64,000 bases of DNA, from contig NZ_BMRI01000002.1 in the NCBI RefSeq assembly GCF_014648555.1, positions 303,146 through 367,145 on the forward strand, read 5' to 3'. The notes beneath the pieces are model-generated. The model searched no databases and was not told the origin of the DNA. It was given only the letters and a program-made list of their open reading frames with translations. This document shows positions 61,060 through 64,000 of the stretch, one piece after another. Every line of letters starts with the position of its first letter. Position 1 is the first letter of the stretch. The translations under genes were made by a program, and so were the position numbers. Source of the stretch: Kitasatospora griseola. GTDB taxonomy: Bacteria; Actinomycetota; Actinomycetes; Streptomycetales; Streptomycetaceae.

Positions 61060-62529
61060 TCACACCGTGGGGCGCTCGTCGACGATCGCCAGGTACCCGA
61101 CCGGGTGGCCCTCCGGCTCGGCCTCCGCCGCCGTCGTCGCCTCCGGTTCCTTCTGCGCCTTCGACCGGGCGGCGTCGCGGTCGACGAACAGCGCCGCCAC
61201 GGCGCCCGCGGCGACCACCGCCGCGCCGATCCAGACCGCCGGACGCATTCCGTCGACATACGCGGCGGCACTGCCGTAGCCGCCGTGCGCGGTGAAGACC
61301 GAGGAGAGCACCGCGACGCCGAAGACCCCGCCGAGCTCGCGGACCGTGTTGTTGGTGCCCGAGGCGATGCCCTCCTCGGAGCGGTCCACCGCGCCGAGCG
61401 CCACGTCCGCGCTGGGCCCGAAGAACAGGCCCATGCCGAAGCCGTTGAGCGCGAAGCCGGGCACCAGGGCCGGGTAGCCGGTGTCGGTGCCGGTCACCAG
61501 CGCCAGGTACACCAGCCCGGCCGCCTGCAGCGCCAGGCCGACGGTGAGCAGCGCCCGCCCGCCGTACCGGCCCGCCAGCACCGCGCCCAGCGGGGCGCCG
61601 ATCATGGTCAGGCCGGTCCAGGAGAGCAGCCGCACGCCCGCGCCGAGCGGCCCGGCGTGCTGCACGTCCTGGAGGTACTGGGTGATCAGGAAGATCGAGC
61701 CGAACATGCCGAAGTACATCAGCAGCGACACCGCGTTGACGGCCGCGAAGGTGCGGTTGCGGAAGTGCCGCAGCGGCAGCATCGGGTGGGGGGTGCGCTG
61801 CTGCCACCACAGGAAGGCGACGAGCAGCAGCAGGCCGGCGGCCAGCGGCAGCACCACGCCGGCGGCCGTCCAGCCCGCCTGCGGGCCGCGGATCAGGCCG
61901 TACACCACGCCGAGCAGGCCGGCGCTGGCCAGCACCGTGCCGGGCAGGTCCAGCGGGCGCGGCTCGCCGCGCTGCTCGCTCAGCCAGAGCGGGGTGAGCA
62001 CCAGCATGGCCACGCCGATCGGCACGTTGATCCAGAAGATCCACTGCCAGGAGGCCCATTTGACGATCATTCCGCCGACCAGCGGGCCGAGCGCCACCGC
62101 CAGTCCGCCGACGGCGCCCCAGATGCCCAGCGCGGCGGCCCGCTTCTCGGGCGGGTAGGCGGCCGCCACCAGGGTCAGGGTGAGCGGCAGCAGGACCGCC
62201 GCCCCCAGCCCCTGGACGGCCCGGCCGGCCACCAGCAGTGCGACGTCGGAGGAGAGCGCCGCCAGCAGCGAGCCGAGGGTGAACAGACCGATGCCGATCA
62301 TGAAGAAGCGCCGCCGGCCGAACCGCTCGGCGACCGCCGAGGCGGTCAGCAGCAGCACGGCGTAGGTCAGGGTGTAGGCGTTGACGGTCCATTCCAGGCC
62401 GTCGATGCCGATGTGCAGATGCTCGCGGATCTGCGGCAGTGCGGTCGTCACCACCAGGTTGTCGAGCGAGATCATGAAGACCACGACACCTGTGACCAGC
62501 GAGGTGCGCGCGGTACTGCTCATGCTCAT
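61060..62529 (-). CDS. DHA2-family (14-TM) MFS exporter
   Basis: A 489-residue membrane protein of the EmrB/QacA drug:proton antiporter type. Motif A-like sequence SAVAERFGRRRFFMIG is near residues 64-79; motif D1, SLDNLVVTTALPQI, is near residues 21-34 after the first segment. Motif C, LGPLVGGMIVKW, lies near 148-160. Fourteen hydrophobic segments can be placed, from VTGVVVFMISLDNLVV to AVWIGAAVVAAGAVAALFV. The C-terminal 50 residues are hydrophilic. It is coupled to the acyl-CoA ligase by an ATGA overlap at 62526-62529; the second in-frame ATG (62523) is an alternative start. Probable job: export of the cluster product or self-resistance. Confidence 0.93.
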   Translation of the reverse strand: MSMSSTARTSLVTGVVVFMISLDNLVVTTALPQIREHLHIGIDGLEWTVNAYTLTYAVLLLTASAVAERFGRRRFFMIGIGLFTLGSLLAALSSDVALLVAGRAVQGLGAAVLLPLTLTLVAAAYPPEKRAAALGIWGAVGGLAVALGPLVGGMIVKWASWQWIFWINVPIGVAMLVLTPLWLSEQRGEPRPLDLPGTVLASAGLLGVVYGLIRGPQAGWTAAGVVLPLAAGLLLLVAFLWWQQRTPHPMLPLRHFRNRTFAAVNAVSLLMYFGMFGSIFLITQYLQDVQHAGPLGAGVRLLSWTGLTMIGAPLGAVLAGRYGGRALLTVGLALQAAGLVYLALVTGTDTGYPALVPGFALNGFGMGLFFGPSADVALGAVDRSEEGIASGTNNTVRELGGVFGVAVLSSVFTAHGGYGSAAAYVDGMRPAVWIGAAVVAAGAVAALFVDRDAARSKAQKEPEATTAAEAEPEGHPVGYLAIVDERPTV

Positions 62530-64000
62530 GAGGTTGCCATCCTTTCGGTCGTCGCCGATTCGCGGGCCGTCCCGCGCAGCGTGGAGCGGTCGAGCTTTCC
62601 GTTGGGCAGCCGGGGCAGCGCGTCCACCAGCCGGACGCGGAGCAGCTGCTGGTGCTCCGTCAGATCGGAGTTGGCGCGGCGGAGCAGGTCGGCGGCGTCG
62701 GCCGGCCCGCGGGTCACCAGGTAGGCGACGGGCCGCACCCGGTCGCCCGCCGGGGCGTCGACCACGGCGCTCTCGGCCACCTCGGGCAGTTCGTCCAGCA
62801 GCGCCTCGATCTGCCCGGGGGAGACCAGGGCGCCGTCGGCGGCCTCGAAGACGTCGCGCACCCGGTCCAGGAAGAACACGTTGCCCGCCGCGTCGAGTCG
62901 GCCGATGTCGCTGGTGGAGAGCCAGCCCTCGGCGTCCACCGCCGACGGGGTGGCCAGGTAACCCTGCATCACGTTCGGGCCCTGGACCTGGATCTCGCCC
63001 AACTCGCCTGCGGGCAGCGGGACTCCGGTGCGCGGGTCGACCACGCGCAGCCGGCTGCCGGGCAGCGGGCGGCCCACCGAGCCGGGGCAGCGGGTGTCCA
63101 GCCGGTCCGAGGTGGCCAGCGAGGAGGTCTCGGACAGGCCGTAGCCCTGGAGCACCGGCGCGCCGATCCGCTCCTCCAGCCTGCGCAGCACGGCGGGGCG
63201 CAGCGGGGCGCCGCCGGTGGAGAGCATCCGCAGCGCGCGCGGCGCCGGGCCGGGCGGCTCGGGCGCGTTGGCGGCCGCGACCAGCCGGAACGGCAGGGTG
63301 TAGAAGTGCGTGGCCCGGTGGTCGTCGGCGTGCCGCAGCGCGTCGCCGATGTCGTGGCCGGAGAGCACATGGGTCGCGCCCGCGTGCAGCGAGGCGTTGA
63401 GGTGCATCGGGTGGTAGATCGGCAGGCCGTTGAGCACCAGCGAGTCCGGTCCCTGGCCGTGCGCGGCGGCCAGCTGGGCGGCGCCGGTCAGCAGGTTGCG
63501 GTGGCTCAGCCGGACGGCCTTGGGGCTGCCGGTGGAGCCGCTGGTGAAGAGCAGGCAGGCGGTCCCGGTGCCGTCGCCGGCCGGCGCGCCGTCCTGGCGC
63601 AGCAGCGCCCGGGCGCCCTCGCCGATGGTGAACAGGTGCTCCAGCTGCGGCAGTTCGCCGCCGAACGCGGCCAACCGGTCGCGCGCCTCGGGGGTGACGA
63701 TGGCGGCCCGGGCGCCGGAGAGCGCCGCGACGTGCTTCAGCAGGTGCGGCGGATAGAACGGGTTGACCGGGGCGACGGTGTTACCGCTGCGGATGATGCC
63801 GTGGTACAGCGCACCGAAGTCGGGCGCCATCGCGGCGGACAGCAGCACCACCGCGCCGGAGTCGCCCAACAGCCGTCGCAGGCCCCGGGCGTAGGCGTCG
63901 GCGCGCTCGTCCAGCTGCGCGAAGGTCAACTCCTCGCCGCCGGGCACGATCACGGCGGGCGCGTCCGGCCGGGCGGCGGCGGCCAGGGAGAGCAACCGGT
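62526..64000 (-). CDS. acyl-CoA ligase / AMP-dependent synthetase, cut by window end
   Basis: About 491 residues of an ANL-superfamily adenylating enzyme; the N-terminus lies beyond the window. The phosphate loop is LLFTSGSTGSPKAVRLSH near the middle; the A5-type stretch reads GYGLSETSSLA; the A7 Asp reads WLSTSDIGRLDAAGN; and the C-terminal Lys is in LPNGKLDRSTL. This pattern fits acyl- or aryl-CoA ligases. It could activate an acid for one of the two PKS systems. It is translationally coupled to the exporter, so both may belong to one unit. The visible end (TTERMATS) is a normal terminus. No ACP-binding domain is fused. Confidence 0.9.
   Translation of the reverse strand, partial: RLLSLAAAARPDAPAVIVPGGEELTFAQLDERADAYARGLRRLLGDSGAVVLLSAAMAPDFGALYHGIIRSGNTVAPVNPFYPPHLLKHVAALSGARAAIVTPEARDRLAAFGGELPQLEHLFTIGEGARALLRQDGAPAGDGTGTACLLFTSGSTGSPKAVRLSHRNLLTGAAQLAAAHGQGPDSLVLNGLPIYHPMHLNASLHAGATHVLSGHDIGDALRHADDHRATHFYTLPFRLVAAANAPEPPGPAPRALRMLSTGGAPLRPAVLRRLEERIGAPVLQGYGLSETSSLATSDRLDTRCPGSVGRPLPGSRLRVVDPRTGVPLPAGELGEIQVQGPNVMQGYLATPSAVDAEGWLSTSDIGRLDAAGNVFFLDRVRDVFEAADGALVSPGQIEALLDELPEVAESAVVDAPAGDRVRPVAYLVTRGPADAADLLRRANSDLTEHQQLLRVRLVDALPRLPNGKLDRSTLRGTARESATTERMATS

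Overview
The window is very GC-rich, with GTG starts, tightly overlapping genes (ATGA, GTGA and TGATG junctions) and strong GC hairpins between operons. Family content (NarL/LuxR and DesK-type regulators, roadblock/LC7 proteins, a modular PKS-NRPS and a type II PKS) points to a Streptomycetaceae chromosome (Streptomyces or Kitasatospora-like). The genus is inferred from gene style, not from a marker gene. I saw no tRNA, rRNA, CRISPR array or intact insertion sequence.

Left part (1-17.4 kb), mostly housekeeping or accessory: the start of an NAD kinase; a PiT phosphate transporter with a small membrane partner; a zinc alcohol dehydrogenase; a divergent roadblock/LC7 cluster; a badly degenerate SDR; an RNase HI with a Cys-containing tail; a secreted lytic transglycosylase with a long Ser/Pro tail; a D-2-hydroxyacid dehydrogenase; a universal stress protein; a GntR/HutC regulator. 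Next comes a three-gene sulfide-oxidation operon (SQR, persulfide dioxygenase-rhodanese, TauE exporter) behind a promoter with paired ATGTACGGACA boxes. A Tat-exported Rieske lipoprotein follows.

Centre (17.9-50.6 kb): a colinear hybrid assembly line on the minus strand. In transcription order it is FAAL-ACP / KS-AT-DH-ER-KR-ACP / KS-AT-KR-ACP / C-A(Ser)-T / KS-AT-KR-DH-ACP / C-A(Gly)-T-C-A(aromatic or hydrophobic)-T-C, then a type II thioesterase. A LuxR-type regulator whose receiver lacks the phospho-acceptor Asp borders it on one side, and a methylmalonyl-CoA epimerase on the other. The logic predicts an N-acyl lipopeptide carrying a Ser-derived, alpha,beta-unsaturated gamma-amino acid followed by Gly and one more residue, released by a terminal condensation domain. 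A perfect 52-bp tandem duplication breaks the reading frame between the FAAL-ACP and the first KS. Without it, one 2,908-residue protein would be encoded.

Right part (50.8-64 kb): a DesR-like response regulator and a DesK-like kinase, convergent to each other. Then 7.5 copies of a 16-bp tandem repeat precede a plus-strand type II PKS operon: KSIII-like, KS-alpha, KS-beta (CLF), ACP, acyltransferase, ketoreductase, aromatase/cyclase and an SDR. The KSIII-like protein has Ser, His and Asp where KSIII enzymes have Cys-His-Asn, and it is paired with a separate acyltransferase. This is the arrangement of the daunorubicin DpsC/DpsD starter-unit system. A 39-bp perfect hairpin ends this operon against a convergent DHA2-family exporter and an acyl-CoA ligase that runs off the window. 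Whether the two biosynthetic systems make two products or one joint product cannot be decided from sequence alone.
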